From CANKBT01 sp038235705 (GTDB taxonomy: Bacteria; Actinomycetota; Actinomycetes; Mycobacteriales; SCTD01), in the NCBI GenBank assembly GCA_038235705.1, contig JBBSTR010000011.1, positions 1 to 48,152 of the forward strand: DNA of 48,152 nt, read 5' to 3'. The position numbers and the translations under genes are program-made. This document shows, piece by piece, positions 25,586 to 36,021 of the stretch; the stretch's first letter is position 1, and each line of letters starts with the position of its first letter. The notes under the pieces are model-generated. The model was not told where the DNA came from. It saw nothing but the letters and a program-made list of their open reading frames with translations, and did no database searches.

Positions 25586-26353
25586 CTAGCCGCGTCGAAA
25601 GATCAGCGCCCGCTTGACCTCTTGGATCGCCTTGGTGACCTGGATGCCGCGAGGGCAGGCGTCGGTGCAGTTGAACGTCGTGCGACAGCGCCAGACCCCT
25701 TCCTTCTCGTTGAGGATCTCCAGGCGCTCCTCGGCGCCCGAGTCGCGGCTGTCGAAGATCCACCGGTGCGCGGCGACGATGGCCTGCGGCCCGAAATAGC
25801 TGTCGTCGTTCCAGAAGACCGGGCACGAGGTGGTGCACGCGGCGCACATGATGCACTTGGTGGTGTCGTCGAACCGGGCCCGGTCCTCGGACGACTGCAG
25901 CCGCTCCCGGGTGGGTTCGCGGTCGTCGGTGATGAGGAACGGCTTCACGGCCTTGAAGGCTTCGAAGAAGGGCTCCATGTCGACGATCAGGTCCTTGAGC
26001 GTGGCGAGCCCGTTGATCGGCTCGACCAGGATCTCCTGGCCCTCCGTGGTGGCGAGGTCCTTGACGAGCACCTTGCACGCCAGCCGGTTGACACCGTTGA
26101 TCCGCATCGCGTCGCTGCCGCAGACCCCGTGGGCGCACGAACGGCGGAAACTGAGCGAGCCGTCCTGGAACCACTTGACCTGGTGCAGCGCGTCGAGCAG
26201 TCGGTCGCCGCGCTCGACCGGCACGGTGAACTCCTGCCAGTGCGCCTCGGGGTCGATCTCCGGGTCGTAGCGGCGGATCTTCAGCGTCACGGTCTTGACG
26301 TGGTGCTGCATCGCCTCGGACGCAGGCTTGTCCTGCAGCGCGGTGGTTGTCAT
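25586..26353 (-). CDS. sdhB: Succinate dehydrogenase iron-sulfur subunit
   Basis: 255 aa. Carries the three Fe-S clusters that pass electrons from SdhA to quinone. [2Fe-2S] ligands in SFRRSCAHGVCGSDA and RLACKV; [4Fe-4S] ligands in TTKCIMCAACTTSCP; [3Fe-4S] ligands in FNCTDACPRGIQV, which also close the 4Fe site. Last gene of the sdhCDAB operon, 11 bp after sdhA. Normal length. Confidence 0.98.
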   Translation of the reverse strand: MTTTALQDKPASEAMQHHVKTVTLKIRRYDPEIDPEAHWQEFTVPVERGDRLLDALHQVKWFQDGSLSFRRSCAHGVCGSDAMRINGVNRLACKVLVKDLATTEGQEILVEPINGLATLKDLIVDMEPFFEAFKAVKPFLITDDREPTRERLQSSEDRARFDDTTKCIMCAACTTSCPVFWNDDSYFGPQAIVAAHRWIFDSRDSGAEERLEILNEKEGVWRCRTTFNCTDACPRGIQVTKAIQEVKRALIFRRG

Positions 26354-26364
26354 CGGGAAATCAT

Positions 26365-28134
<1,770 letters not shown>

Positions 28135-28163
28135 CTCGGGACTCCTAGATGCCTCGTCGGGTT

Positions 28164-28601
28164 TCAGATGTTCGGGTCGAAGGTGAAGATCACGAGCGTG
28201 CCGAGCATGAGGACGAGCAGCGCCGAGGTGTAGAGCAGCATCTTGAGCCAGAACCGCGTGGTGTCCCGCTCGGCGTAGTCGTTGATGATCACGCGCAGGC
28301 CGTTCGCGCCGTGCAGCTCGGCGAGCCACAGCTGGGCGAGGTCCCAGGTCCGCCAGAACGGCGAGGACCAGCGGCCGGCGACGAAGCCAAAGTTGATCTT
28401 GTGCACGCCGCCGTCGAGGATGTTCATGATCAACAGGTGACCGAGCACGAGGAAGACCAGCAGCAGACCGCTCATCCGCATGAAGATCCAGGCGTACATC
28501 TCGAAGTTGGTCTTGCTGCGCTGGCCTGACCGGCGGCTGCGCGGCTTGTCGATCACCAGCGAGCCGGCCGGGTCGGTGCCGGGCTCCAGGGTGGCGGTCA
28601 C
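28164..28601 (-). CDS. sdhD: Succinate dehydrogenase membrane anchor subunit
   Basis: 145 aa. GTG at 28601 overlaps the sdhC stop by 4 nt (GTGA). Three membrane helices (MSGLLLVFLVLGHLLIMNIL; the HGANGLRVIIND region; MLLYTSALLVLMLGTLVIF). Histidines in LGHLL and ELHGANGLR are candidates for haem or quinone-site residues. The first 30 residues are polar and basic. Together with SdhC it anchors SdhAB and forms the menaquinone site. Confidence 0.93.
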   Translation of the reverse strand: MTATLEPGTDPAGSLVIDKPRSRRSGQRSKTNFEMYAWIFMRMSGLLLVFLVLGHLLIMNILDGGVHKINFGFVAGRWSSPFWRTWDLAQLWLAELHGANGLRVIINDYAERDTTRFWLKMLLYTSALLVLMLGTLVIFTFDPNI

Positions 28602-28993
28602 GACGCGTTGCCGAACATCTCGAGGAAGGTGCGCTGCAGCATGAAGTAGGCGCCCGGGATCATGACGATCGCGACGATCGCCACCACGGCGTACGTCATC
28701 TGCTTCTGGTAGCGCGGACCCTTCTCCCAGAAGTCGATGGCCATCACCCGCAGGCCGTTCATCGAGTGGTAGAGCACCGCCCCGACCAGACCGACCTCCA
28801 TGAGGTTGACGATCGGGGTCTTGTAGGTGTCGATGATCGTGTTGTAGCTGTCCGGGCTGACCCGCACGAGCGCGGTGTCCAGCACGTGCGCGAACAGGAA
28901 GAAGAAGATCAGCACCCCGGTCACCCGGTGGGCCACCCACGACCACATGCCCTCGCGTCCCCGGTAGAGGGTCCCTGCTGGTGCGGTGGCCAT
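28598..28993 (-). CDS. sdhC: Succinate dehydrogenase cytochrome b556 subunit
   Basis: 131 aa, ATG with a strong GGAGG 8 nt upstream. Three membrane helices: WVAHRVTGVLIFFFLFAHVL, the segment around VGLVGAVLYHSMNGLRVMAI, and VVAIVAIVMIPGAYFML. The histidines in FAHVLDTALV and LYHSMNGLR are the probable haem b ligands. First gene of sdhCDAB; the order and 4-nt overlap with sdhD are standard for actinobacteria. Confidence 0.95.
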   Translation of the reverse strand: MATAPAGTLYRGREGMWSWVAHRVTGVLIFFFLFAHVLDTALVRVSPDSYNTIIDTYKTPIVNLMEVGLVGAVLYHSMNGLRVMAIDFWEKGPRYQKQMTYAVVAIVAIVMIPGAYFMLQRTFLEMFGNAS

Positions 28994-29043
28994 CGGCTTG
29001 CCTCCTGTGGTCCTGGAACGTCGTGCGAGCGCGCGAACAGTTC

Positions 29044-29049
29044 AGGGTA
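29044..29049 (-). promoter_or_regulatory. Possible -10 box (TACCCT) for sdhCDAB
   Basis: TACCCT lies 50 nt upstream of the sdhC ATG, giving a leader of about 44 nt with a good SD. No clear -35. The kinase gene ends 81 bp further upstream on the same strand, so read-through is also possible. Confidence 0.35.
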
Positions 29050-29130
29050 ACGAGCCGAGTGGTCTGCAGCACGTCGAGGGGCTTGTGCCTGGTTGTGACG
29101 CTGCAGACACCGAGCCGCGGGCTGGGGAGA

Positions 29131-30804
29131 TCAGGCGTCGGGTGCGGGACGGAAGGTCTGCGTCGCGTCGCTGAAGACCGAGCGGGTCGCGGCCCAGTCC
29201 CGGGCTCGGGCCTGCCAGTACAGCTCGTACTGCACGCCGCCGGTCACCATCACACGGTCCAGCACGTGCAGCGGGGTGCCGTCCTTCGCCGTCCAGGTGA
29301 ACTCCTGCTCCGCCGCCTGGTCGCCCCGGGGGTCGTCCACCGCGCGGCGGGTGAGCTCCCGGTAGTCCGGCAGCGCGTCCGCGCGCCCGGCGGCCAGCGC
29401 GGCCAGGGTGCGCTGCGGGTCCTCACGGGCCGGGGTGACGTACACCCGCAGGGTCAGGCCGCGGTCGTCGCTGCGCAGGTTGACCTCGCCGGGCCTGCGC
29501 GGCACGGAGACGAAATCGGCCGGGAGCGACAACGACCACCCGGCCGGGTCGGTGAACGTGCGCCAGCCGGCGGGGGCCGTCGCGAGGCTGGCCGGCGGCG
29601 CTGCCGACGGGGTGGCGACCGCCGGGGCCGCCCGGAAGATCCGCGGCGGGTCGCCGACCTGGCTCCAGACCGCCCAGCCACCGGCCGCGACCGCGAGCAG
29701 GGCGAGCCCGGCGGCGGCGGGAGCGGCCGGACGCCGGCGCCAAGGGCGGCGTGCCGTGCGTCGGCTCGACGCTTCCTCCTGGCCGGTCGGGGCGCCCGCA
29801 CCGGCCGGGGTGTCCAGGCCGGTCGGGCGTCGGGTCGGCCGGGCCAGGCGCGGCGAGGCGTCGGCCGACGTCCTGCGGGACGATGTCGTGTGCTCGGTCA
29901 GCGGCAACGCAGCGGTGAGCGAGGCAGGGCTCTCGGGCCGGAGCGTCGGCGGACGGGCTGCCGGGACGTCGTCCGCCGAGCGCGCGACCTGGACCAGCAG
30001 GGCACGGGCGTCGGCGGCGCCGGTACGCAGGTCTGGGTCCTTCTCCAGCAGCCCGGTCAGGACGTGCGCCAGCGGTCCGGCCTGCACGAAGGGGGTGTGG
30101 ACCCCGGTCACGACCGCCGTGACGGTCTCGAGCGCGTCGCGACCGTCGTACGGCAGGGTGCCCTCGACGGCGGTGAAAAGGGTGGCTCCGAGGGACCAGA
30201 GGTCCGAGGCCGGCCCGGGCGCCAGCCCACGCGCCCGTTCTGGTGCGATGTAGGCGGGGGAGCCGAGCAGCAGTCCGGTGCTGGTCAGGGCCGCGTCACC
30301 CTCGGTCGTCGCGATCCCGAAGTCGCTCAGCACCACCCGACCGTCACCACGCTCGGGCGAGCACAGCAGCACGTTGCCGGGCTTGACGTCCCGGTGCACG
30401 ATCCCGCGGGCGTGCGCCGCGTCGAGCGCGCCGAGCAGGGCGAGCCCGACCTGGGCGGTGCGGGCCGGGGACAGCGGGCCGTCCTGGGCGACGACCTCCG
30501 CGAGCGTGCGGGCCTCGACGAGCTCCATCACGAGCCACGGGCGGCCGTCCTCGTCGACGACGTCGTAGACCGCGACGACGCTCTGGTGGTGGAGCCGGGC
30601 CGCCGAGCGGGCCTCGCGGCGGGTGCGCTCGCGGAGCACCTCGGCCTCCTCCGGACGGGTGCCGGGCGCGAGGACGATCTCCTTCACGGCGACCTGGCGC
30701 CGCAGCAGGACGTCCTCGGCACGCCAGACGTGGCCGGTCGTGCCCGAGCCCAGACGGGTGAGCAGGCGGTAACGCCCGCCGATCACCCGCTCGGTGCCCT
30801 CCAC
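29131..30804 (-). CDS. Transmembrane Ser/Thr protein kinase with PsbP-like external domain
   Basis: 557 aa from the GTG at 30804 (a GTG at 30786 is the alternative). Hanks-type kinase domain at about 10-270: glycine loop LGSGTTGHVW, K41, E64, catalytic HRDVKPGN with D139, SDFG with D161, and SPAYIAPE. A proline-rich juxtamembrane segment of about 100 residues follows, then one membrane helix (AAAGLALLAVAAGGWAVW). The external domain of about 140 residues begins AGWRTFTDPAGWSLSLPADF and resembles the Mog1/PsbP/LpqN fold. There are no PASTA repeats, so this is not a PknB-type muropeptide sensor. It lies upstream of sdhC on the same strand. Confidence 0.93.
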   Translation of the reverse strand: MEGTERVIGGRYRLLTRLGSGTTGHVWRAEDVLLRRQVAVKEIVLAPGTRPEEAEVLRERTRREARSAARLHHQSVVAVYDVVDEDGRPWLVMELVEARTLAEVVAQDGPLSPARTAQVGLALLGALDAAHARGIVHRDVKPGNVLLCSPERGDGRVVLSDFGIATTEGDAALTSTGLLLGSPAYIAPERARGLAPGPASDLWSLGATLFTAVEGTLPYDGRDALETVTAVVTGVHTPFVQAGPLAHVLTGLLEKDPDLRTGAADARALLVQVARSADDVPAARPPTLRPESPASLTAALPLTEHTTSSRRTSADASPRLARPTRRPTGLDTPAGAGAPTGQEEASSRRTARRPWRRRPAAPAAAGLALLAVAAGGWAVWSQVGDPPRIFRAAPAVATPSAAPPASLATAPAGWRTFTDPAGWSLSLPADFVSVPRRPGEVNLRSDDRGLTLRVYVTPAREDPQRTLAALAAGRADALPDYRELTRRAVDDPRGDQAAEQEFTWTAKDGTPLHVLDRVMVTGGVQYELYWQARARDWAATRSVFSDATQTFRPAPDA

Positions 30805-30897
30805 GTGCCTCCCTGTCGCCTGAACGGGTGCTCTACCGCCGACCAGTGTCCCCCGAGCCGTGGCCCGAACGCGGGCCAACGCGCCGTGTCGCCGCTC

Positions 30898-31902
30898 TCA
30901 GACGTCCGGTGACGCTGCGTGAGTCCGCCGGCCGACGACCGGGTTGAGCGGGCTCGCGGCGACCGCGCCCGGCGCCACCCCGGGCAAGAACTCCTGCCAC
31001 GTGCCGCTGACCATGGTCGGCGCGTCGACCACCCGGGCGCCGTCCTGGAAGTAGGTGGTGGCGAGCGCCCGCCGCGGCTGCGTCGTGCCGTTGCGGCCCG
31101 CCGTGTGGAAGCACAGCGCGGAGTGGAAGCTGACCTCGCCCACCGCGTACGGCCCGGCCTCCACCGGCACCCCGTGCTCGGCGAAGCGGTGCGTCACCTG
31201 CTCGTCGTAGCTGGTGCCGACCTTGTCGAAGCCGAGGTCCGCGACCAGCTCGCGCCACTGCGCGCCGCGGGCGAACGACAGCGGCCCCATCGGCCCGGGG
31301 ATCGCCGACATCGGCATCCAGGCGGTGACCGCCTTCTCGGTCGCGAGCGGGAAGTGCTCGGCGTCGTGGTGCCAGGGAGTACGGCCGCATCCGGGCTCCT
31401 TGGACAGCGCGTTGTCGTGGTAAAGCCTGACGGCGTCGACGGCGAGCAGCTCGGCCGCGAGCCCGCCGATCCTGGGCGACAGAGCGATCTGCCGCATCAG
31501 CGGGTCGTGCTCCCACATCTGCTCCAGGGCCGTGAACCGGCCGGCCGTGTCCGGCCCGTGCTCGGCGACCAGCAGCTGCTCGAGCCGCTCGGCGAGGCGG
31601 CGCACAACCGCCGGGGTGAGCACGTCGGGCAGCTTGACGAACGCCTCGTCGGTGAAGGCCTGGCGCTGCACGTCGGTCAGCGCGTACGGAACCGCGAGCT
31701 CGGCCGCGACGGTGGCGTCGTCGGCCGGCGTCACGTCCGGCAGCCCCGGGCCGTCGGTCAGCTCCAGGTCGGCATCGGTGTTGGCCGCCAGCGTCACGTA
31801 CCAGTCCCACCAGTCCTGGTCGTTGCCGGACCAGGCCGCCTCGATCCCGCCGTCGCGGTTGGCCTGCGGGAGCCGCTCGTTCGTCGGCGTCGCCGGGTTC
31901 AC
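30898..31902 (-). CDS. Phytanoyl-CoA dioxygenase (PhyH) family Fe(II)/2-oxoglutarate oxygenase
   Basis: 334 aa from the GTG at 31902, which overlaps the upstream methyltransferase stop by 4 nt (GTGA). The longer open frame upstream is antisense to nothing real. The iron-binding HxD is in TPWHHDAEHF, the distal His in CFHTAGRNGTTQPR, with the nearby Arg as 2-oxoglutarate ligand. A 90-residue N-terminal extension (NDQDWWDWYVTLAANTDADL) precedes the core. PhyH enzymes hydroxylate fatty acyl-CoAs, amino acids, ectoine and many natural products. Its coupling to a methyltransferase suggests one pathway of small-molecule tailoring; the substrate is not inferable. Confidence 0.9.
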   Translation of the reverse strand: MNPATPTNERLPQANRDGGIEAAWSGNDQDWWDWYVTLAANTDADLELTDGPGLPDVTPADDATVAAELAVPYALTDVQRQAFTDEAFVKLPDVLTPAVVRRLAERLEQLLVAEHGPDTAGRFTALEQMWEHDPLMRQIALSPRIGGLAAELLAVDAVRLYHDNALSKEPGCGRTPWHHDAEHFPLATEKAVTAWMPMSAIPGPMGPLSFARGAQWRELVADLGFDKVGTSYDEQVTHRFAEHGVPVEAGPYAVGEVSFHSALCFHTAGRNGTTQPRRALATTYFQDGARVVDAPTMVSGTWQEFLPGVAPGAVAASPLNPVVGRRTHAASPDV

Positions 31903-32723
31903 AGCCACAGCAGGGCCACCTCGTGCTCGAAGGAGTAGGCGCCGGAAGCGTCCCGGCAGCCGGCGAGGTAGTCGCCGAGCACCGGGGCGGACTCCATCTC
32001 GGTCAGGCTCACGGAGTCGTCGAACGCGCAGCGCTGCAGGAAGCCTTCGGCGACCGCCCGGTCGGCGGTGCCGGTCGTGTAGGTGATCAGCTGCTCGGTG
32101 ACCGCCGCCCCGGCCCCGGACAGTGCGCTCTTCACCTGCTCGGCCGAGGTGTAGGGGGTTGCCTCGCGCACGCCGGCCCGGAAGGCGTCGTAGAAGGCCA
32201 GGTAGTGCGACCGCGAGGTGGCCTGTGCGACGAGGCCGAGCCCGCCCGGGGCCAGCGAGGCGACGAACCGCTCCGCCGCGGCCGGCAGCTCGTCCGGCGG
32301 CAGCGCGTAGAGAGCGTGGGTCGCCCACACCACCTCGTAGGGCGGCCCGTCGGGCAGTTCCTGCAGCGTGCAGACCAGCTCGGCGCCGGGGGTGAACGGC
32401 GGCGCCAGACGGCCCTTGGCCTCCTGCACCGAGAAAGCCGACGGGTCCAGCAGGTCGAAGGTCACCGGCGGGAGGCCGGACAGGTCGCTGTGCGCCAGCA
32501 GGGCGGCCGGGAACTTGCCGGAGCCGCAGGCGACGTCGAGCAGCCGCCACCCGTCCCGGGCGCGCGCGCCGAGCAGCGCCGGCCAGTCGGCGGCCAGCAC
32601 GAGCTGGCGGTAGTCCTCGGTGGCCAGCGCGTAGAACGCTTCCATCTCGGCGCGTCCCGCCTCGCTCCAGTGCTCGAGGCTGCGCTGGGCTGTGTCGGCA
32701 GATCCGGTGGGGCTGGCTGTCAT
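31899..32723 (-). CDS. Class I SAM-dependent methyltransferase, HNMT-like topology
   Basis: 274 aa from the ATG at 32723. SAM motif LLDVACGSGKFPAALL, acidic end FDLLDPSAFSV, and a post-motif EVVWATHALYALPPDELPAA. The HALY element matches the HSLYY of the divergent methyltransferase at 32797-33669, and this region resembles histamine N-methyltransferases. The C-terminal half (RAVAEGFLQRCAFDDSVSLT) is probably the substrate lid. It is translationally coupled to the PhyH dioxygenase gene. Substrate unknown; a small amine, imidazole or carboxylate is a reasonable guess. Confidence 0.85.
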   Translation of the reverse strand: MTASPTGSADTAQRSLEHWSEAGRAEMEAFYALATEDYRQLVLAADWPALLGARARDGWRLLDVACGSGKFPAALLAHSDLSGLPPVTFDLLDPSAFSVQEAKGRLAPPFTPGAELVCTLQELPDGPPYEVVWATHALYALPPDELPAAAERFVASLAPGGLGLVAQATSRSHYLAFYDAFRAGVREATPYTSAEQVKSALSGAGAAVTEQLITYTTGTADRAVAEGFLQRCAFDDSVSLTEMESAPVLGDYLAGCRDASGAYSFEHEVALLWL

Positions 32724-32796
32724 GAGGATGCGGGACCTCGTCCTGTGGTGTTGGGTCGTTGCAGGTCGTCGACGGCGGCGGCCGGTCTGGAGACCC

Positions 32797-33669
32797 GTGC
32801 CCCGTTCCGCCCCTGCTCTACCGGCTGCCGGGCCGACAGCCTCGCTGCCGGCCGTGGCCGGTCACAGCCCGGTCGTCGCTGACGCCGCCGCCGCGCACCT
32901 GCCGCTGCCCGAGCTCGACCCGGCCACCTACGCCCGGTCGCACGCCGTCTTCGAGGCCCGCTCGGACCAGCGTGCGCTCGTCTCCCGGTGGCTCGGGGAG
33001 CGGCTCTCGCCACGCGCCGGTCGGACGGTGCGCGTGCTGTCCGTGGGGTGCGGCGACGGCACCCTGGACGCGGTGCTGGCGGCCGGGCTCACCGGCGCCG
33101 GGGTGGCGGTCACCTTCGACGGGATCGAGCCGTTCGCAGGCAGCGCCGACCGGTGGGAGCAGGCGATGTCGACCCTGCCGGGGGTGACGAGCCGGGTCAC
33201 CCGCGGCACCCTCGACGAGCACGTCGCCCGGCACACCGACGACGCGCCCTACGACGTCGTCCTCGCGGTGCACTCGCTGTACTACGTGGCCGACCTGCCG
33301 GGCGCGCTCGCGACCGCGTACGACCTGGTCGCCCCGGGTGGTGAGCTGGTCGTGCTGCACGCCCCGCGCGCTGCGCTGAACGCGCTGGTGACCCAGCTCG
33401 CCCCGCGTGCCAGCGGCCACCCGCAGTGGTTCAGCGAGACGGTCCTCGAGGCGCTCGCCGGCCTGGGCGAGCCGGTGCAGCACCACCGGCTCCAGGCGAG
33501 GCTCGACCTCGCCGGGGCCGACGGCGACGTCCTGGACTTCGCCGTGCAGGCCCGGCTCCCGGGTCCTTTGCGCGAGGTGGTCCGCGAGCACCTGCGCGAC
33601 CTGCGGCTCCCCGGAACCGAGTTCGAGGTGCCGCACCCGGTGGACGCGTTCGTCGTGCCGGTGCCGTGA
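32797..33669 (+). CDS. Histamine N-methyltransferase-like SAM methyltransferase
   Basis: 290 aa from the GTG at 32797 (GGAG 4 nt upstream). The frame is open further to an ATG at 32722, but that would start head-to-head on the divergent methyltransferase, and the extra residues are Arg/Trp-rich and unlikely; the GTG at 32854 is also possible. SAM motif VLSVGCGDGTLDAVLAAGL, FDGIEPFAGSADRW, then AVHSLYYVADLPGALATAYD and APGGELVVLHAPR, closely recalling the LYYVKDIPATL region of human HNMT. It diverges from the methyltransferase/PhyH operon, so all three probably act together. Confidence 0.82.
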   Translation: MPRSAPALPAAGPTASLPAVAGHSPVVADAAAAHLPLPELDPATYARSHAVFEARSDQRALVSRWLGERLSPRAGRTVRVLSVGCGDGTLDAVLAAGLTGAGVAVTFDGIEPFAGSADRWEQAMSTLPGVTSRVTRGTLDEHVARHTDDAPYDVVLAVHSLYYVADLPGALATAYDLVAPGGELVVLHAPRAALNALVTQLAPRASGHPQWFSETVLEALAGLGEPVQHHRLQARLDLAGADGDVLDFAVQARLPGPLREVVREHLRDLRLPGTEFEVPHPVDAFVVPVP

Positions 33670-33686
33670 CGTCCACCACAGGTGGA

Positions 33687-33692
33687 TAGTCT
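33687..33692 (+). promoter_or_regulatory. -10 box (TAGTCT) for leaderless carboxylate-amine ligase gene
   Basis: TAGTCT is 5 nt before the GTG at 33698, with GTGACG (4 of 6 matches to TTGACA) 16 nt upstream at 33665-33670. This is the best complete promoter seen in the window and implies a leaderless mRNA. Confidence 0.6.
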
Positions 33693-33697
33693 GAGGC

Positions 33698-34849
33698 GTG
33701 GCGATCGAGTTCCTGTCCTCTGAGCGGGCCTCCCTCGGGATCGAGTGGGAGCTGCAGCTGATCGACCGTGAGACCCGGGCCCTGACGGACGGGGCGTCGG
33801 AGATCCTCACCGAGCTGTCGCCGGACGGCGAGCACCCCTACGCGAAGCACGAGCTGTTGCAGTCCACGATCGAGGTCATCACCGGGATCAACCAGACCGT
33901 GGACGCCGGGGTCGCCGACCTGGCCGGCACGGTCGAGCAGGTGCGCGCGCTGGCCGACGCCCGTGGGCTCGGCCTGATGTGCAGCGGCACGCACCCGTTC
34001 ACGCACTGGAACACCCAGACGATCAGCCCGTCGCCGCGCTACACCAAGCTGATCGAGGACATGCAGTGGCTGGCCCGCCGCATGACGATCTTCGGGGTGC
34101 ACGTCCACGTCGGGGTGCGGTCGCCGGACAAGGCGGTCGCGATCGTCAACGCGCTGTCGGCGTACGTCCCGCACTTCCTCGGTCTGTCTGCCTCCTCGCC
34201 GTTCTGGAACGGCAGGGACACCGGGCTCGCCAGCGCTCGCAGCAAGATCTTCGAGGGGCTGCCGACCGCAGGGCTGCCCTGGCAGCTCAAGGACTGGGCG
34301 GCGTTCGAGGACTACATGCGCCTGCTGCTCGACACCGGCACGATCGCCTCGGTCAAGGAGGTGTGGTGGGACATCCGCCCGCACCCGGGCTTCGGGACCG
34401 TCGAGCTGCGGGTCTGTGACGGACTGCCGACGTTGTACGAGGTGGGCATGGTGGCGGCGCTCGCGCAGTGCCTGGTGGAGATCTTCGACCGCGAGATCGA
34501 CAAGGGTTATGTCCTGCCGATGCCGAAGGCCTGGGTCGTGCGCGAGAACAAGTGGCGAGCGGCCCGCTACGGGCTCGACGCGAAGATCATCGATGAGCGC
34601 GGCGTGGTGGTGCCGCTGCGGCAGTCGCTGATCGACGTGGCCGCCGACCTGGCGCCCACGGCCGAACGGCTCGGGTGCGCGCAGGAGCTGGCCCGGGTCG
34701 CCGAGGTGGCCCGGCGCGGCTGCTCGGCGGAGCGTCAGCGTCGGGTCGCCGGAGCCGGCTCCACCTCACCCGCCGGGGACTCGCCTGACCTGTTCCCGGT
34801 GGTGGACGCGCTGCTCGCCGAGCACCTTTCGGGTAAGCCTGCGTGGTGA
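33698..34849 (+). CDS. GCS2-type carboxylate-amine / glutamate-cysteine ligase (YbdK family)
   Basis: 383 aa, GTG start. Opens with LGIEWELQLIDRETRALTDG and contains KHELLQSTIEVITG, SGTHPF near the substrate site, GVHVHVGV, and the late WWDIRPHPGFGTVELRVCDG. The family makes gamma-glutamyl or related amide bonds with ATP; YbdK-like members have weak glutamate-cysteine ligase activity, and EgtA belongs to the wider group. No ergothioneine genes (egtB, egtD) are adjacent. It is coupled to the M20 amidohydrolase downstream (stop overlaps GTG), a pair common in actinobacteria. Confidence 0.9.
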   Translation: MAIEFLSSERASLGIEWELQLIDRETRALTDGASEILTELSPDGEHPYAKHELLQSTIEVITGINQTVDAGVADLAGTVEQVRALADARGLGLMCSGTHPFTHWNTQTISPSPRYTKLIEDMQWLARRMTIFGVHVHVGVRSPDKAVAIVNALSAYVPHFLGLSASSPFWNGRDTGLASARSKIFEGLPTAGLPWQLKDWAAFEDYMRLLLDTGTIASVKEVWWDIRPHPGFGTVELRVCDGLPTLYEVGMVAALAQCLVEIFDREIDKGYVLPMPKAWVVRENKWRAARYGLDAKIIDERGVVVPLRQSLIDVAADLAPTAERLGCAQELARVAEVARRGCSAERQRRVAGAGSTSPAGDSPDLFPVVDALLAEHLSGKPAW

Positions 34850-36009
34850 CTGCTGCAGATCCCTGGCTCCTTCTCCACGGACGTGAGCTGGTGGCGTTCC
34901 GGCGCGACCTGCACCGCCACCCTGAGCTGGGCCGCCAGGAGCACCGCACGACCGGCCTGCTGATCGACCGGCTGAGGGCGGCCGGGCTCGCGCCCGAGGT
35001 GCTGCGCGGGGGCACCGGACTGCTCTGTGACATCGGTTCCGGCGGCGGGCCGGTCGTAGGCCTGCGAGCCGACCTGGACGCGCTGCCGCTGTCGGACGAG
35101 AAGGACGTCCCCTACCGGTCGCAGGTCGCCGGGCTGTGCCACGCCTGCGGCCACGACGTGCACACCTCGATCGTGCTCGGGGCGGGCCTCGCGCTCGCCG
35201 AGATGGACCTGCCAGGCCGGGTGCGGCTGATCTTCCAACCGGCAGAGGAGATCATGCCCGGCGGAGCCCTCGAGGTGGTCGCGCAGGGCGGCACCGACGG
35301 TCTGCTGTCGCTGTTCGGCCTGCACTGCGACCCGTCGCTGGAGGTCGGCCGGCTCGGGGTGCGGAGCGGGCCGATCACGGCGGCAGCCGACCTGGTCGCC
35401 GTGCGCGTCACCGGGCCCGGGGGTCACACCTCCCGGCCGCACGCGACCGTCGACCTGGTGCACGTCCTCGCCACCGTCGCGACCGGGCTGCCGTCCGCGC
35501 TGTCGCGCCTGGTCGACCCGCGCGCCGGGCTCGCCGTGGTCTGGGGCCACGTGTCGGCCGGGGTCGCGAGCAACGCGATCCCGCGTGAGGGCGTGCTCCG
35601 GGGCACCCTGAGGGTGCTCGACCGGTCGGCCTGGGAGAGCGCCCCACAGCTGGTGCGCAAGGTCGTCGAGGGCCTGGTCGAGCCGTACGGCGCCACCGTC
35701 GACGTCACCTACACCCGCGGGGTGCCGCCGGTGGTCAACGACGACGACGCGACCGCAGTGCTGGCGGCCGGCGGCCGTCGCGCCCTGGGTCCGTCGGGCG
35801 TCGTGCCGACGGCGCAGTCGCTCGGCGGCGAGGACTTCGCCTGGTACCTGGACTCGGTGCCCGGCTCGATGGCGCGGCTCGGGGTGCGGCCACCCGGCAG
35901 CGAACGCTCGCTCGACCTGCACCAGGGGACCTTCGACGTCGACGAGGACGCGATCGGCGTCGGCGTACGGGTGCTGGTCGAGACCGTGCTGGAGCAGCTC
36001 GGTCGCTGA
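34846..36009 (+). CDS. M20 family amidohydrolase/peptidase
   Basis: 387 aa from the GTG at 34846 (GTGA overlap with the ligase stop); the GTG at 34843 is equally legal. Binuclear metal site: LCHACGHDVHTS, the catalytic/metal QPAEE and GLHCDPSLEVG, then GGHTSRPH (lid domain) and a late His near LDLHQGTF. Related enzymes release amino acids from N-acyl, gamma-glutamyl or aryl amides (IAA-amino acid hydrolase/hippuricase group). Coupling to an amide-forming ligase is notable: one makes and one breaks similar bonds, or the hydrolase acts on its by-products. Confidence 0.92.
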   Translation: MTAADPWLLLHGRELVAFRRDLHRHPELGRQEHRTTGLLIDRLRAAGLAPEVLRGGTGLLCDIGSGGGPVVGLRADLDALPLSDEKDVPYRSQVAGLCHACGHDVHTSIVLGAGLALAEMDLPGRVRLIFQPAEEIMPGGALEVVAQGGTDGLLSLFGLHCDPSLEVGRLGVRSGPITAAADLVAVRVTGPGGHTSRPHATVDLVHVLATVATGLPSALSRLVDPRAGLAVVWGHVSAGVASNAIPREGVLRGTLRVLDRSAWESAPQLVRKVVEGLVEPYGATVDVTYTRGVPPVVNDDDATAVLAAGGRRALGPSGVVPTAQSLGGEDFAWYLDSVPGSMARLGVRPPGSERSLDLHQGTFDVDEDAIGVGVRVLVETVLEQLGR

Positions 36010-36021
36010 CCCGCCGTCCGG

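Noticed and set aside
33698..34849. Ergothioneine or mycothiol locus suggested by the GCS2 ligase beside methyltransferases
   Set aside because: No egtB, egtC, egtE or msh homologue is present, and the methyltransferases resemble HNMT rather than EgtD.
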